Source: Phymatolithon calcareum
Taxonomy: Eukaryota; Rhodophyta; Florideophyceae; Hapalidiales
Direction: 5' to 3'
DNA: 64,000 nt
Assembly: GCA_977006965.1 (NCBI GenBank)
Contig: OZ345352.1
Span: 806,001 to 870,000, forward strand
The position numbers and the translations under genes were made by a program. Each line of letters opens with the position of its first letter. Position 1 is the first letter of the stretch. Below, piece after piece: positions 30,838 to 41,360 of this stretch. Under the pieces are notes generated by a model. The model was not told the origin of the DNA. It ran no database searches and was given only the letters and a program-made list of their open reading frames with translations.

Positions 30838-31640
30838 ACGCAGGTTGCATCTTGCAAAACCCAAATACAGTATAACCTGCTTAACTGCAAGACAGCGGTA
30901 AGCGAGTGTATCATGTTTTGCAGCTACACAGGGTCAATCATATGGTTTGTTGACACGACTTACAGTGCAGAACTTCATTGTACAGCATTCGATAATTTTG
31001 CCTCACTGCAGTGTCCATGCGCTGGAAGCAGATCAATGTTGCAATACATGCCGTCATAAATATAACCAAAATTCATGACCCCTCGTAACTCTTTTGCAAC
31101 AATGCAGACCTTAAAAATTTGATAGTTTTAAAGAGCCAGTCTGAGTGTCTCCATTGCAATAATCCAGGTTTTGCAGTTGCAGTATGATACAACCGTTCAT
31201 GATGCACCCCTTGCAATACAAAACCTGCAAGAATGAAAGTCAAATGAATCCACGGCGCCTCTGGCCAATCTAAATTTAACGGAATTAATGGTTGCTTGCA
31301 ATCCTACAAGTTGCAATCATTCTGAGTCTCTCCCTTAATTTTTGGAAAAATTTTGACCTAGGCAATTTTGCTTCCTTGCAACAGACTCATCAAGTCTCAC
31401 TGCCTACGCTGCATGAAGCACCTGATTGGCTGAGTTATGTTTTTCATAACCGTTTTCCTTGCTGGATAGCTGACCACCTTCCCAGGCCTAGGTATGATTA
31501 AATTCTATAGTTGCAAACCCCTCCTGATGCGAAATGAACCTTTCCACAGCCGTGTTGCATGATGCTGTACACGGGTTGCAGTTCTGCTAGGCTCCACGTA
31601 TCATACTGTAAGATAATTGTCTAGGTTCTGTACCGTATGA
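30838..31640. repeat. TTGCA/TGCAA-dense repeat region, copy 1
   Basis: About 870-1200 bases rightwards from the kinase, TTGCA or its complement occurs roughly every 40-50 bp, far above chance for a 5-mer. The first ~340 bp (from about 30866) matches 49648-50012 well, including the TAACCTGCTTAACTGCAA start and CATCATAAATATAACCAAA-type block. No coding potential. Short words scattered near element ends are typical of subterminal transposase-binding motifs. Confidence 0.65.
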
Positions 31641-31929
31641 GAAAATGTGCACTGCAGGAAACGTTACGACCGATTTGATGTTATTTGAGAGAGAGTAATA
31701 AGCACCGCACCAAATGGTACGACACCGCGACTGGCAACGGTAAAATAATCATTAAGTCTACAGTAAACCACGTATAACCTAGTTTACCATTTGCACAACC
31801 GGCCAGAGATTTTGCAAATCGCCTTCAGGGGTACGCCATCTTGTCTGGGATAAGTCTCCTTGGGCGTACTCTACTGTACTCTACTGCGGACAGAGGCAAC
31901 GACATATCCTATTCTAGTGAGTATTGTAC

Positions 31930-32060
31930 GCTACACTGGAAGTAGCAGATGAAACGCATTTCCTTTGCAGTGTTGCTGAGGGCGTTTAATAAATTGTACA
32001 TTCGAAAAACATTGTATTCTAGCTGCTCTTCAAAATCAAAGTGGAAAACCTCATCCTCAA
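31930..32060. repeat. Dispersed coding-like repeat (related to 35385-35500)
   Basis: The stretch GAAACGCATTTCCTTTGCAG, followed by a GGGCGTTTAATAAATT block and ACATTGTATTC, matches 35410-35495 in order. Both encode a similar LLRAF(N/C)K run. Probably fragments of one repeat. Confidence 0.5.
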
Positions 32061-32573
32061 GTGGGGACAAATGGTATTGTCCCTCTTAATCACGATAAAT
32101 GATGTTCGGCTTTGTAGGCCCTGAATTTTTCCCCCAAAAGATGAGCTTGAATTTCAGCATTGACACATTTCGAAATCTGTGCTCGATTACCTGTGATGAC
32201 TGACTGATTTTCGTACTCCCTCCGGTAGTAGTTTTTTATTCATAAAGTACCGGTTCTATTGCGAGGATCCCGAATCGAATCGCTTCCAAAAGAGATGACC
32301 CTGCAAATAGTATTACCATCAGACCTTCTACGAGCCCGGTGACCAAAAAATATTTCGAGAACCGGGCCTCGTTTTCTTAGCACAACTTGACAGGAGTGGA
32401 CGCAAACGTATTTGCGTTAAAATACCGTGGTCGGCGGACAAGTATGCTCACCGGTTGGCCGTATAGTAGAGCACAATTGTCACACACAGGCCCGCAACAA
32501 CCACACACTAACGGAGACGCACTAAGTACAAAGCGCAAATTGGTAAACATGACCAATCCCCTGCGACCACCGC
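32061..32573. other. No gene; probable promoter of 32574
   Basis: I see no motif that I can name. Short open frames only. Confidence 0.4.
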
Positions 32574-33104
32574 ATGATGAGATGGTTCACGAGGAGGCGT
32601 GAATATATACAAGATGATCAAGGCACGCGATTACTACCTACTTCTCAAGATATAGATCAAGACGAAGTCGACCTGTTGGCACATTCATCGTTGTGGGATT
32701 ACATGACTCAACGATATCAGACAGCATATGAATTCGTCTCTGAGATAAAGAAAAGCATAGAAGAGTCTCGTCGTCTAGAGCAACTGTTCGAAGCGTACGG
32801 ACTTTCTTATCACCCCGCCTCATTTGCAGAAAGGGAGGAAAGCCGAATGTCGTCGCCACGACTTCTGCCGCGAGGACATGAACAATTTCGCTTATCTTCT
32901 CCGACCACCGTCCCACAGGACCAAGCTCTCCTTTCCTCTGAAAGCTTAGACGAATATCTTCTGCAGAGGGCATGGGGCTGGGGGTCGGTGGTATTATCAG
33001 GGGCAAGAGACTTTTTTGTTAGTCTTTTTGGAATCTTTATTTCATTCTGTACGAGCAGTCGAAGACTAGCACGCCATGACCTCCGGAGTGAACAAGAAAC
33101 CTAA
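32574..33104 (+). CDS. Hypothetical protein with C-terminal hydrophobic anchor
   Basis: 176 residues from tandem ATG codons at 32574. The N-terminal two thirds is charged and helical (residues 40-85, around YEFVSEIKKSIEESRRLEQLF, coiled-coil-like). A hydrophobic segment at about 138-162 (GARDFFVSLFGIFISF) could be a membrane anchor, leaving a short basic tail. No family recognised. The intact length and composition make it a plausible gene, but a first exon upstream is possible. Confidence 0.45.
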   Translation: MMRWFTRRREYIQDDQGTRLLPTSQDIDQDEVDLLAHSSLWDYMTQRYQTAYEFVSEIKKSIEESRRLEQLFEAYGLSYHPASFAEREESRMSSPRLLPRGHEQFRLSSPTTVPQDQALLSSESLDEYLLQRAWGWGSVVLSGARDFFVSLFGIFISFCTSSRRLARHDLRSEQET

Positions 33105-33876
33105 TGGTACTACAGCAGTTATATGAGACCAAATTAAGATTACCGAAACCGTCGAATTCCCGTATATGATATAAGTATATACTGCGATTGGCGCTGAATT
33201 GATGTCCAAGACGGAGACTTGCGCTCGCCATCCACTTCAGAAGTGCAGTTTTCTCTTCGCCACGACGTTGGCCTGAGATGCGATATCTGAAGTGCACACT
33301 TTCTTTGTGGATTCTGGTGGATTCTGGTCTCCAATGGCCATGTTTTCCTATCTCTCCGATTACTTTTTTCCACCTCTTAAAGAAATAGTCTCTGCTCACA
33401 ACATGAATGTCATCGACGCCTTAAGAGGCAGCGGACATATCATGTGTTGTATTTTGAACGAATCTCTGATTATATATCTTTTGGGGGCTGAAACGCTACA
33501 ATACTCCGTAATCACTTATTGGTTATCTTCGCAATGTTTTACGAGCCAAAGCTGATCTCCAGGGCTCACAGTATATATGTTTGACCATGGGTACATGTCG
33601 TGACGTGATACAAGCGCTACACGAAACGGAACAGTTATGTGGTCCGAGCGCCGGTAATTACTTCCTCTCAACCATGTGGATTACGTTGACCACATGCTTA
33701 GCTCGAGCTCCGTAATTGGGAGTACACGAACCTACAGTAAATATATAAGTATTGTGTCGTGTACAGTGTTGAGCCCTAGTCGAGCATTGCTAGTGCCTGG
33801 AACCCTAATAAGGATACCCAGGCAATAATATCCCGGTTACCGTACTATTGTAGAGTACGTTCCGAGTGGGCAGAAA
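33105..33876. other. No firmly supported gene
   Basis: Opposed open frames at 33399-33037 (minus) and 33292-33555 (plus) overlap. Neither has a recognisable motif. Confidence 0.35.
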
Positions 33877-34850
33877 TTAGTACTTAAGGCAGAGAAGCGT
33901 CGCCTTGTTCAATAAACTGGAAAGAATCCAATTGAACACGACCTTCCTGATTACGACCACTACTACTGTGTGATTTGCGCTTGGATGGATTTCGTGCACG
34001 GGGTGAAATGCAAGGAGGACTTCTCCCAACATTGATATGTTCTTCACTGCACATGATGTAACCCCTTGGAGTGTAATCGAATATCTCGAATATCCAAGAC
34101 ATCTTCCTTCGCTATCGAGATTCATTTCAGAGTTGTGTGTTCGGTTACGCCCGTGTTGTGGACGATTGTATCGTCAGCCTCTGCTAGACGGAACTTTCGC
34201 TTGCATTTCCCAGGAGAGTTGAGGACTTCGCTTTTTCCCTTTTTCGTGTTCCATTCGCTCTGGCCCACCACCTCGAAGTATCAAAGAGATATTGCATTCC
34301 TTCGGAATTATCGCCTGCAGTTGGACGTCGTCGGTAAACATGATCGCGGGCTTATTCTGACATATGCCGGGCTGCCTTCTCGACCTTCACGGTTAATGTG
34401 TCCATGAACTTGTTGTATAGAAACGGGCTTGTGAGACTCCGCGGTTGGTCAGTAGGCATGTTTCTCCTCGTCGCCGGCAGTTCATTCAATCAGCAGTACG
34501 AACGGATGACAGTTTCAGTGGTCATTGATCACCTCGGTGATATCCGGCGGTAGACATTTGAGAACTCGGAGCAACAGGATATTACGAGGGACACAGTCAT
34601 TAGCAGTCGATATGTCTAGGACGGCGACGAAGAGGTGACCTCTTTCATTGTGCTTTTTGACCTCAGAATCGCAATTTCAGATTCGGTGGAATATGTATCG
34701 TTGACGTGTAGCAGAGTCCATCACCGCGTCGGTGATTTTTCTGACCTGGCTTAATTGTGAAATGGGCCTGCAGTTTTCTGGCACATATGCCGGCCCTTTT
34801 TTGTGAGTGGGGATTAACGTAGCTTGGCACAATTCTGTCGGCTGCCTCTG
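33877..34850 (-). pseudogene. Non-LTR reverse transcriptase relic
   Basis: On the minus strand, in order: LIPTHKKGPAYVPENCRPIS (RT motif with NYRPIS-like core, about 34820-34770), then FVAVLDISTANDCVPRNILL (the D-x-x-x-A-F-D motif, about 34650), then FTDDVQLQAI (the YADD box, about 34345). Several frameshifts and stops separate them. Downstream coding continues to about 33880 without a clear domain. The order and motifs are those of a LINE reverse transcriptase; it is clearly dead. Confidence 0.65.
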
Positions 34851-35258
34851 ACTTTCCTCAAGCAGGGAGTTTCAGCAAAATCGTTGCAGAACTTGCTCTT
34901 CAAAGAACAAGGAGACATCTTAGAGTCCAACAGAAAGAGGAAAATTCCGTACGATGTGCCTTGGTCCACCCCGGCGATCATCAGACCCCCGAAAACACGA
35001 CACCGCCAATTAGCGGTAAAGTCATTGGGTGGAACCGACCGAATTCCCACTTTACTAAAGTGGGAATTCGGTCGGTTCCACCCAATGAGTACATCACTTC
35101 TCGCAGACAAGTTCGGTGATACTATACCAATCCTCATTAGCTACCTCGAAGAATACATCGGCAGATATTAACTAACCAAAGAGGAGATTAACATCGCGCA
35201 AAAAGCTCTAGACAAGTTACTCTTCTTCACTATCGTCTTTTATGACGACATGGAATAG
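34824..35258 (+). pseudogene. Unknown repeated protein, broken by a palindrome and a stop
   Basis: Plus-strand frame with TPAIIRPPKTRHRQLAVK, later KFGDTIPILISYLEEY, an in-frame TAA at 35169-35171, and LTKEEINIAQKALDK to a stop at about 35256. The fragment at 26390-26613 has RYRLTKEE where this has RY-stop-LTKEE. Between AVK and WEFGRF this copy carries an extra 35-40 bp that forms one arm of the palindrome at 35023-35087. The first part overlaps the LINE relic on the other strand. Function unknown. Confidence 0.5.
35023..35087. repeat. Perfect palindrome, 32-bp arms, 1-nt spacer
   Basis: The left arm 35023-35054 is the exact reverse complement of 35056-35087; only C35055 is unpaired. The right arm corresponds to sequence present in the related copy at 26.5 kb. 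The left arm looks like a new inverted copy of it. Confidence 0.95.
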
Positions 35259-35560
35259 ACAAGGCGTCAATTGAACTGCGACCCTGAGACACATAGGAAA
35301 TCTGACAAGTGGACCCCAAGTGTTTCCCTCCGCCCCCGGGAGAGGGTTTTTGCAGCTAGGGCTACGACGTTACAAGGATTTGAGTAGATGATCGAAGCTA
35401 CAAGAATGTCGCTGCAGAAACGCGTCTCCTTTGCAGTCTCATGAGTGCTTCTGAGAGCGTTTTGTAAATTCCAAATTCAAAAAAATACATTGTATCCACT
35501 ACGAGGGAAATTGCTTAAGACTTCCGATCACCTCTACCAATGGGTTCTCTGGAAGTATCA

Positions 35561-35705
35561 TTTTTTATTTTTATTTATTATTCAAATGTATTTAAAAGCC
35601 CCACAGACTTCCGAAGATATGGGCGAGGCTTCCTCTGATGCTACCTACCTTTGTGCAGCTCACGAAACGCCCACTAGAATCGCGGACGGGAAAACTCAGG
35701 ATTAA
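35561..35705 (-). mobile_element. SINE-2 copy
   Basis: On the minus strand it reads GGTAGGTAGCATC, then GGAAGCCTCGCCCATAT, then GGGGCTTTTAAATACATTTG and an A-rich tail. This matches the insertion at 41189-41360 over about 90 bp at the 3' end. Target duplication not identified, so ends are approximate. Confidence 0.55.
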
Positions 35706-35773
35706 AAGTAATCCTATCTAAGTCCTCAACAGGATTGCTGGTGCTTGGACTCGACCGCTTTTTGCCTTGCCTT

Positions 35774-35834
35774 ATACGAATCAATACATGCCTTCTTCGT
35801 TCTCCATGCGTAGAAGGCCTGTATTGATTCGTAT
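35774..35834. repeat. Inverted repeat, 23-bp arms
   Basis: 35774-35796 and 35812-35834 are inverted copies with one mismatch, separated by 15 nt. Could be a minimal foldback insertion. No target duplication seen. Confidence 0.85.
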
Positions 35835-36084
35835 CATGCTTCTATTGCGTGGATCCAGCTCGTAGAAGCTATTTCGGAATTCAGATCCCATATTCTTGCA
35901 GCTTCTTTCTTCTTCTTCTTTTATTCGGAAAGATCGCTCAGACGGCAGATGAGCGCCTGAATATGTTCTTTTCTTATGTCACTGCATAATTTCGTGTCTA
36001 CTATTCACGAATAGAGAACATTCCTCGTGTTACGCGTTGAGGAAAGACATTTGCGAAGGAAAATGCTTTCTTTGAGTACAGTCA

Positions 36085-36510
36085 TCGATACTGTTGAGTG
36101 TTCTGCTGCCCATGCTCCTTGAATGTCGAACACGCCAACCAACATCCAAGACAGATGTGCCCTCTGACGAGTTTTGGTGCAAGAAGAAGAGCTCCGTGCC
36201 AGGAAAATTAACTTTTCCAAGCATGGTCTACCTCACCAAGCAGTGAGGATGATTGAAAGCAGACAAAGTATCCTCGCACAAGATGGTTTGAAGGTCACCT
36301 TCTATAGAAGAACTGGCAGTCAAGTAGCATGGGCAGTTAGCACTTAACTGTATCCTGAAGAAGCCTACGTAGACCTCTACAAAGGAGAACAACATGGTCC
36401 GAGCCATTGACATGATACTGCGAAATTCAGTTTCGAGTCTAGCAGATTGTGTCGAGTTTCCTCTACTTGGGAAACATGGTACCTTATCAATAAATGCGAA
36501 AAATTAGGAA
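36085..36510 (+). pseudogene. LINE-A 3' fragment with an inverted piece
   Basis: From about 36175 the plus strand carries the LINE-A C-terminal coding region (ELRARKINFSKHGLPHQAVR) and the 3' end (AAACATGGTACCTTATC). At 36085-36125 a piece of the same LINE (GTTGAGTGTTCTGCTGCCCATGC) is in the opposite orientation. Such 5' inversions are a known product of twin priming in LINE insertion. Confidence 0.6.
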
Positions 36511-36577
36511 CACATGAAGAAACAATTTAACAGCCCCAAAATTTTTTTGGAGGCTAGTACAGCTCAACCGGGGCACT

Positions 36578-36737
36578 CCAGAGGTAGGTTTTGGTACCCC
36601 ACCAGAAGGTGCCGCACCCAATAGTCGAAAATCGAGTCAGACCCTTGCTATGCTCGAATGGCACTCGCAACGTTTCCCCAAGTGTCTGCAGATGCGTTGG
36701 TAACTTTAAATAAAAATCTACGCTGCTTCTTCTTCTT
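36578..36737 (+). mobile_element. SINE-1 copy, 160 bp
   Basis: Flanked by CAACCGGGGCACT (36565-36577) and CAACCGCAGCACT (36738-36750), a 13-bp target duplication with two mismatches. Starts CCAGAGGTAGGTTTT and ends GCAGATGCGTTGGTAACTTT, then AAATAAAAATCTACG and TTC repeats. It has the same start point as the 7356-7520 copy. Confidence 0.82.
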
Positions 36738-36785
36738 CAACCGCAGCACTTGCTCAGATTTCAATCCGGTCCGCATACTTTTCCA

Positions 36786-37192
36786 TCATCGCCGCAATAA
36801 ACCTGGAAAAAGAATTAATTTCATCCGCCAGAATCGTTTCCGTGGTTTCGGCAATATACTAAGTATTTCTTACTCTCCGCCACTATAATCACGAAGGCCT
36901 TCACTAGTGTATCGGCATCCACTAGAATCTGTTCCATTCCGCCTTCGGGTTCTGCCACGAAATCCTTCATCGTTTCGCTGAAGTTCTCAAATTCATCAAT
37001 GTCCGACTTCAGAGCAGTCAGAGAGCTTTCGATTTCGGGCTTAGCGGCATGCGCAAAATCATCCTCGTCATCATTCAAAAACTCGCCTAAGTATTCAAGC
37101 AAGCGACGAAAAGTACCCTGCCAGAACGAAAGTCGATTGCGCAGAGTGTTGAGACTCTCCTCTCTGGGCGCAATAAAGTCAGCTATGTCCAT
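36786..37192 (-). CDS. Hypothetical acidic helical protein
   Basis: The frame is open through 37237, but the first ATG is at 37192. The protein is acidic and helical (FLNDDEDDFAHAAK, LKSDIDEFENFSETMKDF). A canonical intron can be drawn at 36873-36803 (GTAAGA ... TTTTTCCAG, 71 nt). With it the protein ends at 36786 (111 residues); without it the frame stops at 36821. No domain recognised. An upstream exon may exist because the frame stays open 5' of the ATG. Confidence 0.45.
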
Positions 37193-37654
37193 GTTGCCGG
37201 AAGTCTGAGCTGTTGTTCGAAGTTTTTCGTCAGACAAGGAGCTCGGGTCAGCGTACGTATTCCGGTTTTGCGTATGTTGTGCGTTGTGCTCCCCTAAATT
37301 CTAGGAACTGTTGTGCCAGAATTAGATCATTGTTCTCTGGCCAATTTTCAGAATAGCAGTACTACAGTGCTATCTGGATAGGACCACTGATAAACATGGC
37401 GCGTAGAAGTAGATTTTCAAAAAAAAAATCCCAAAATATAATCTAAAATTAGATTCTGAGCGACAAATCTGTAGCTATGAATGACTCGTGCTGTCTGTAA
37501 AGGGAGACGTGAAGACGCAGTCGGCACCCGTGCCTCGACTCCCTGACTGAACAATCCCACTTCAGTCCCACGATAATCAGCTGGATGTCATTCTCGGTGT
37601 GCAAAGACCCTCCGGACGTTCATCAGTATCTCGTTTAGCGGGGGATATGCAATG

Positions 37655-38664
37655 ATTTATTTAAAAGCTCCCAACGCCTCACCTAGGAGTAAAACGGCTT
37701 GCTTTCCGAACCGTTTTCTAATGTAGCGTAGTCTGGTCACTCATGGCCTCATTAATTCGAATTTCTCTACTAAGAAGTGCTCGTGTGAGTCGTTTGCACT
37801 CATCTTCCACATCAGGGCCCACCTGCGCTGATGATAAAATGCGTTGGAGCCCAACCAGCTCTGTTACCGCTGTGGTACAACAGTTCATCCAGCATCGATT
37901 TTCTCTACAATGGCGCTCTATTAAAAATCAGCCGCGGGTATCAAGCCGTGTCGTCCTGTTCCTTAACGAGATGATCCCCGGTAGTTTGGTCGATTCAAAA
38001 GGAATCGTCACCGATCTTCCATTTTCTTCCTGTGCCCACACCTCGATTTTTTCTCTTCTTCGGCTCTTCTTCGATACTACACGATACGATGCTCTGCGTG
38101 GCCATTGATGTGAAATGATTTTCCCCCTCGAGATCTCTCCGTTGAGATCAGAGGTAGGTTTTCTAATTTTGCTGACTATAGCCGTTTTTATGCGAAATGG
38201 AGCCTCTGGGCTCTGAGTTGAGTCCTCGTGGCTCATCAGAAGTGTTGCCCCAAGCGTCTGCAGATGCGTTGGTAACACTATAATAAAAATCTCCACTTCT
38301 TCTTCTTCTTCGATACTGCTCCCTGTTCCGCTTTTTGCAAAGCTTTTCTCAAGTCGTCGAATTCCTTGAGACATTCCACGTCCTTTGTTGCTTCCACTAT
38401 TCCCTCCTCTCCACCACAATATTCTTCTGTCTCTTCGAGGTGCTTCTTATGCCGTAGCAGGCGCAGGGAGAACCTTTCCGCTTGATGTCCTCTTCTCATC
38501 TCTGGAGGGTCTAGTCGACACAGTACTCGAATTCGGCCGCGTCGTTGCTCTGCATACTTTCCGAAGACATTCTTGTAAAATAATCCTTCCGCAGATTCAA
38601 TAGCCGAACACAATCGATTTGTCACTGGCGTCAAATGTAGGGCATATTCCCATTTCGGCAGCAT
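37655..38664 (-). pseudogene. LINE-B fragment, interrupted by SINE-1
   Basis: On the minus strand it begins with LPKWEYALHLTP and GRIRVLCRLDPPEMRRGHQAE (C-terminal to the reverse transcriptase). It continues across the SINE-1 insertion into EVWAQEENGRS and RLTRALLSREIRIN, and ends with GGGAGCTTTTAAATAAATC. The EVWAQEE and RALxxREIRIN blocks are shared with LINE-A at 40.9-41.5 kb. Several stops make it non-functional. Confidence 0.6.
38079..38303 (+). mobile_element. SINE-1 copy, 225 bp, 14-bp target duplication
   Basis: Perfect duplications TCTTCTTCGATACT at 38065-38078 and 38304-38317. Begins ACACGATACGATGCTCTGCG, within the 5' part of the 265-bp copy, so it is slightly 5'-truncated. About 95% identical to 26630-26894 by eye. 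Interrupts LINE-B. Confidence 0.9.
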
Positions 38665-39284
38665 TAGGCACTTGAAGATTCTGATGCATGTAGCCTTGTT
38701 TACGGCGATGGCACAGGACTGTGTGGCTTACGTTTGCTTCGCTCTGGAGCGCTTTCTACAGGTACAGAACCGCCGCGCGGCGTGCGAATTGAAAATTCAA
38801 CAAATATCAGCTGCTCACGCTGCACATACGTGTGGCGCCATATTCAAGAGGGAATCGGTAGGGAGAACTTTGTTCGTTCAGAGCGTACGGTGCCTGACTG
38901 AAGTTTTCAGTTGCAAAAACGTCTTGTGTTTACGCTTTGGCGCTACGGCACTTCCTTAATCGCAAGCACTGCAATTACCTGCGCGGCGCAGCAAGGTCTA
39001 CACTTTCCTCCACTGGTTCAGCTTAGTATACTTTGAAGGAAACGCTAGCACCTGAATTGGCGTCCATTTCAAAGCTGTATTGGCACCCATTGCGTTATGT
39101 TCCGCCTAAATGCAAAGCAAATTCGGGCCTGACAAACATGATTTGAGCTTCACGACTGCACGCTGCCGCTTCACCTTCATGAAGGAATGTCCACCTACAG
39201 TCCTTACATTTGAAAGCGTGCTCACTAAGTACACACTGTAATCTTTCAGAAAATCAATGTATGCCAACGTTAACTCTGATGGGG
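38665..39284. other. No recognisable gene
   Basis: One plus-strand frame (38672-38959) has no motif. Nothing else seen. Confidence 0.4.
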
Positions 39285-39410
39285 ATATGTGTTGATTTAT
39301 TTTAAAAGCTCCCAAGGCCTCTCTTCACGAGTAACAGGGCCTCTTTCGCACGATTTTCTAAGCTAACGTAGTTTGACTATTCAGTATATCCTTGATTCGT
39401 ATTTCGTAAT
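39285..39410 (-). repeat. LINE-B 3'-end fragment
   Basis: Matches 37655-37755: TTTATTTTAAAAGCTCCCAA, then GCCTCT, then TTTTCTAAGCTAACGTAGT and GATTCGTATTTC. A 5'-truncated tail abutting the LINE-A 3' end at 39417. Confidence 0.6.
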
Positions 39411-40115
39411 CAAATGGATTTATTGAGAAGGTGCCATGTGTCCCAACTGGAAGAAAGTCGGCACCTTTCTAGGCATATTTTATTAGCATTGAAAATTCGG
39501 CTTCCTTAATCGGAATGACACAGAATCACATCAATGGCTCTAGCCAGGTCAATCTCTTCTGCCGGGGTCCGTGAAGGCTTCTTCAGGATTCTGTTGAGTG
39601 TTCCAGCTGCCCATGATCCTTGGCTGCCCATTTCTTCAATTAACTTCGTTGGGTTTCTCGGAAAATAGCCTACAAATTACCTTGCACAAAGAATTCTGTA
39701 TCTGCTTTCTTTCATCCTCACTGCTTGGTGCGGTATACTAGTCTTGGCGAACGTAATTTTCCTGATACGGTGCTCTTCTTGCTGCTCCCATACGCGCCGA
39801 AGGCCAGATCTATCTTGAATGTCCGTTGTCTTGTTTGAGTCCCGTATACAGTCGAGAGTTTCGAGTTCTAGCTCTGCCCCTGTGTAATCTGTCTCCTCCA
39901 CAATCCTGCTTAATCTTCGTCTTAGCTTCCGGAGCAGGTGCTGTCGGCGAAACTTCCATGGCTCTATTTGGCACAGTTTCATTAGTCTTCTCCAGTGCCA
40001 CGCTGCCCACTTCCCGAATAGTATCGTTGCAATGTCCTTCTGAATTTTCACTGCTGCTTTCGATACACCGATAGTGTCGGATGTTATATGCGCATCGTAC
40101 TCATATACTGGCCTG

Positions 40116-40873
40116 GAGGATGCGGGAAACTTCGAATTTAGTGCGTTTTGACACTATCTTTGCATTTTAACACTGTTAAATATTTGCCACTAAATATGCA
40201 TTAAATTGAAGGCACGACATTTTAAAAACCTAAAGAAATTTTGGCTATTACCATATAGATGCATACATTTGAAACAACATATATTTGTCATATGTTCGAA
40301 AAAACTCGAATATATTCGTTGTGAGATATTAAAGTGGCGAATATTCCGGCACCAAGTCGCAAGCATTCAAGTTCGACCGAATTCCTTGAAGGGGGCTATG
40401 CAATCTACGTGATGGGACAAGAAATATGCCGCCATTAAATTGTAAAGAACAGAAATATGGCGCTCAAGTTTTCGAACATTCGCCAATTTCGCCATACATA
40501 TGAAATCTGTTGTTTCTCCAGTTCGCAAGAAATCACCAACTACACCATATTCATTGGTTGAAGTCATTCTTTATACTCCTCTCTTGGGTTGTTTTGAATG
40601 AGCTGGAATTATGGATAGAAGAAGGCAAAATTCGGCATATAGAGAAGTAGGCATCATCGAATATTTGTCATACGAATATATACGAATAAATTCGAATTTT
40701 TCCAACATATGACAAATATATGTTGTTTCAAATGTATGGTAATGGCCAAAATTTCTTTAGGTTTTAAAATGTCGTGCCTTCAATTTAATGCATATTTAGT
40801 GGCAAATATTTAACAGTGTTAAAATGCAAAGATAGTGTCAAAACGCGCTAAATTCGAAGTTTCCCGCAACCTC
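40116..40873. mobile_element. 758-bp non-autonomous element with ~200-bp TIRs, TSD CTG
   Basis: Arms 40116-40320 and about 40670-40873 are inverted copies at roughly 95% identity by eye. Each starts GAGG(A/T)TGCGGGAAAC. The insertion splits LINE-A within FIR|PVYEY. Comparing with the uninterrupted LINE at 12.27 kb gives a 3-bp target duplication CTG (40113-40115, 40874-40876). There is no transposase ORF inside. A 3-bp CWG or TWA duplication is typical of PIF/Harbinger, and the terminal GAG also matches the Harbinger element at 56768. CACTA-type elements also make 3-bp duplications. Confidence 0.9.
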
Positions 40874-41188
40874 CTGATAAAAGCTTTGAAGAGCCCGATA
40901 CTCTTTTCGGTGCTATATCCTCTTCTTGTCATGCCTAGGTTGCTCATGAGCCGTACTTTGGCCCTTGCGCTTTTGAATCGCTCCAGAAGCTTGTCGTCAC
41001 GAATACCGCTCGCGTCAAGTGTCATCCCGTTGATTCGTATTTCTCTCCCAACAAGTGCTCTGGTGAGTCGCATACATTCATATTCAATTTCAGGACTAAT
41101 CTTGGGTGAAGATATAATGCGTTGAGCGCGACCAGATCAATCATGGCTGTGACACCAAAATATGCACCTAGTACTGATTTTCTCCAAA

Positions 41189-41360
41189 TAGGTTTTTTTT
41201 TCAATTAAACTTTATTCAAAAGCCTCACACTCTTACGAATATACGGGCAAGGCTTCCTCAGTTGCTACCTTCCAGTGTGTAGACCGTTGAAAACTAACGT
41301 TTGATATACGCGGTGGGGAAAGTTTGGAACCTAGATCGTCCTACCTACTATGTGGTGTTC
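41189..41360 (-). mobile_element. SINE-2 copy, 172 bp, 9-bp target duplication
   Basis: Flanked by TTCTCCAAA at 41180-41188 and 41361-41369. On the minus strand it ends with GAGGCTTTTGAATAAAG and an A-rich tail including a run of nine A. A 3' poly-A and target duplication indicate LINE-driven retroposition. Differs from SINE-1 in body and tail. Confidence 0.85.
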
